Origin: Spiractinospora alimapuensis
Lineage (GTDB): Bacteria; Actinomycetota; Actinomycetes; Streptosporangiales; Streptosporangiaceae
NCBI RefSeq assembly: GCF_018437505.1
Contig: NZ_CP072467.1
Coordinates: 4,612,010 to 4,676,009, forward strand
Direction of reading: 5' to 3'
DNA: 64,000 nt
Shown here: piece by piece, positions 63,763 through 64,000 of the stretch
Numbering within the stretch: position 1 is the first letter of the stretch
Layout of the letters: each line of letters begins with the position of its first letter
The notes under the pieces: generated by a model
What the model was told of the DNA's origin: nothing
What the model saw: the letters and a program-made list of their open reading frames with translations, nothing else
Database searches by the model: none
Program-made: the position numbers and the translations under genes

Positions 63763-64000
63763 ATGGGGCGTGCGTTGCGGTACGGGTACGTCGCTGCCCT
63801 GCTGGCGACCGCGTGGACGATGGGGCTGGAGCTCGCGCACGTCCTCAAGCTGCCGGCCACGTCGGGATACGAGCCGGCGATGTTCGGGTGGCTGCAGCAA
63901 ACCCTGTACTTTTGGTCCGGAGTCGTCAGTGGCACGGTGTGTGTCGTCGCCGTCGTCCTCACCGCCCTGGTCGCCCTGGCCACGCGTCACGACGACATCC
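63763..64000 (+). CDS. Integral membrane protein, N-terminal part (runs off the window)
   Basis: An open frame from ATG 63763, preceded by GGGAGGA, to the right edge (79 codons). The product has a first hydrophobic helix (YVAALLATAWTMGLELAHVLKLP) and, after a loop, LYFWSGVVSGTVCVVAVVLTALVALA, so at least two membrane segments. The layout with an early Glu/His (MGLELAHVLKLP) resembles DUF1772-like membrane proteins, but too little is visible to name it. Confidence 0.6.
   Translation, partial: MGRALRYGYVAALLATAWTMGLELAHVLKLPATSGYEPAMFGWLQQTLYFWSGVVSGTVCVVAVVLTALVALATRHDDI

Overview
The window is very GC-rich bacterial chromosome with strong G/C preference at third codon positions, frequent GTG and TTG starts and AGGAGG-type ribosome binding sites. 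The gene content is actinobacterial: Mfd, MazG, enolase, an FtsB-like protein, DUF501 and Ppx in a row; a GlmU, Prs, L25 and Pth row; a protein O-mannosyltransferase (Rv1002c type); TatB; and TetR, MarR, ROK and IclR regulators. A member of the Nocardiopsis/Streptomonospora group is my best guess. That is inference, because no rRNA or taxon-specific marker is present.

Layout. (1) 1-1365: the 3' end of a flavoprotein disulfide-reductase gene and a CueP-type copper lipoprotein with a CsoR-like operator. (2) 1374-5108: a leftward purine (allantoin) catabolic operon: IclR regulator, ureidoglycolate lyase, PuuE-type amidohydrolase and SSS permease, with a near-ideal 25-bp operator. (3) 5401-8259: a GT4-like glycosyltransferase and two small envelope proteins of unknown role. 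(4) 8275-12229: a xylose locus with a ROK repressor diverging from xylB and xylA; xylB carries a one-base frameshift. (5) 12311-19367: TatB, cold-shock protein, O-mannosyltransferase, RsmI, a fused SecDF and a small secreted protein. (6) 19674-20065: a short, decaying type I-E-like CRISPR array without cas genes. (7) 20189-29500: TatD, RsmA, a membrane Ser/Thr kinase, IspE, a split transketolase divergent from SoxR, and an ABC-F protein. (8) 29754-32947: GDSL lipoprotein, MarR, TetR and a delta-9 desaturase. (9) 33391-37646: tRNA-Gln, glmU, prs, rplY and pth. (10) 37882-45900: an APS/PAPS module (CysQ-like, CysD, CysN, and a CysC fused to a degenerate sulfurylase) with a GT2 enzyme and an APH-fold protein. 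It lies between pth and mfd, genes that are usually close together. (11) 47145-57863: mfd, a SurA-like lipoprotein, mazG, tandem broken copies of the mazG tail, a TauE/SafE permease, eno, ftsB-like, DUF501 and ppx. (12) 58177-64000: type II NADH dehydrogenase, an odd tRNA-like gene, an MDR reductase, a SnoaL-like protein, a flavin reductase/LLM monooxygenase pair, and the start of a membrane protein.

How the parts fit. Housekeeping runs supply cell-wall precursors (glmU), PRPP (prs), tRNA recycling (pth), isoprenoids (ispE), 16S rRNA methylation (rsmA, rsmI), protein export (tatB, secDF) and transcription-repair coupling (mfd). The accessory parts are catabolic operons with local repressors, plus the PAPS module. 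The PAPS module has no reductase in view, so it looks built for sulfate-ester synthesis rather than cysteine synthesis. The strongest leads are that module, the mazG tail array, the SoxR/transketolase pair, the class I tRNA-like gene with a UAA-type anticodon, and the palindromic operators beside the local regulators.
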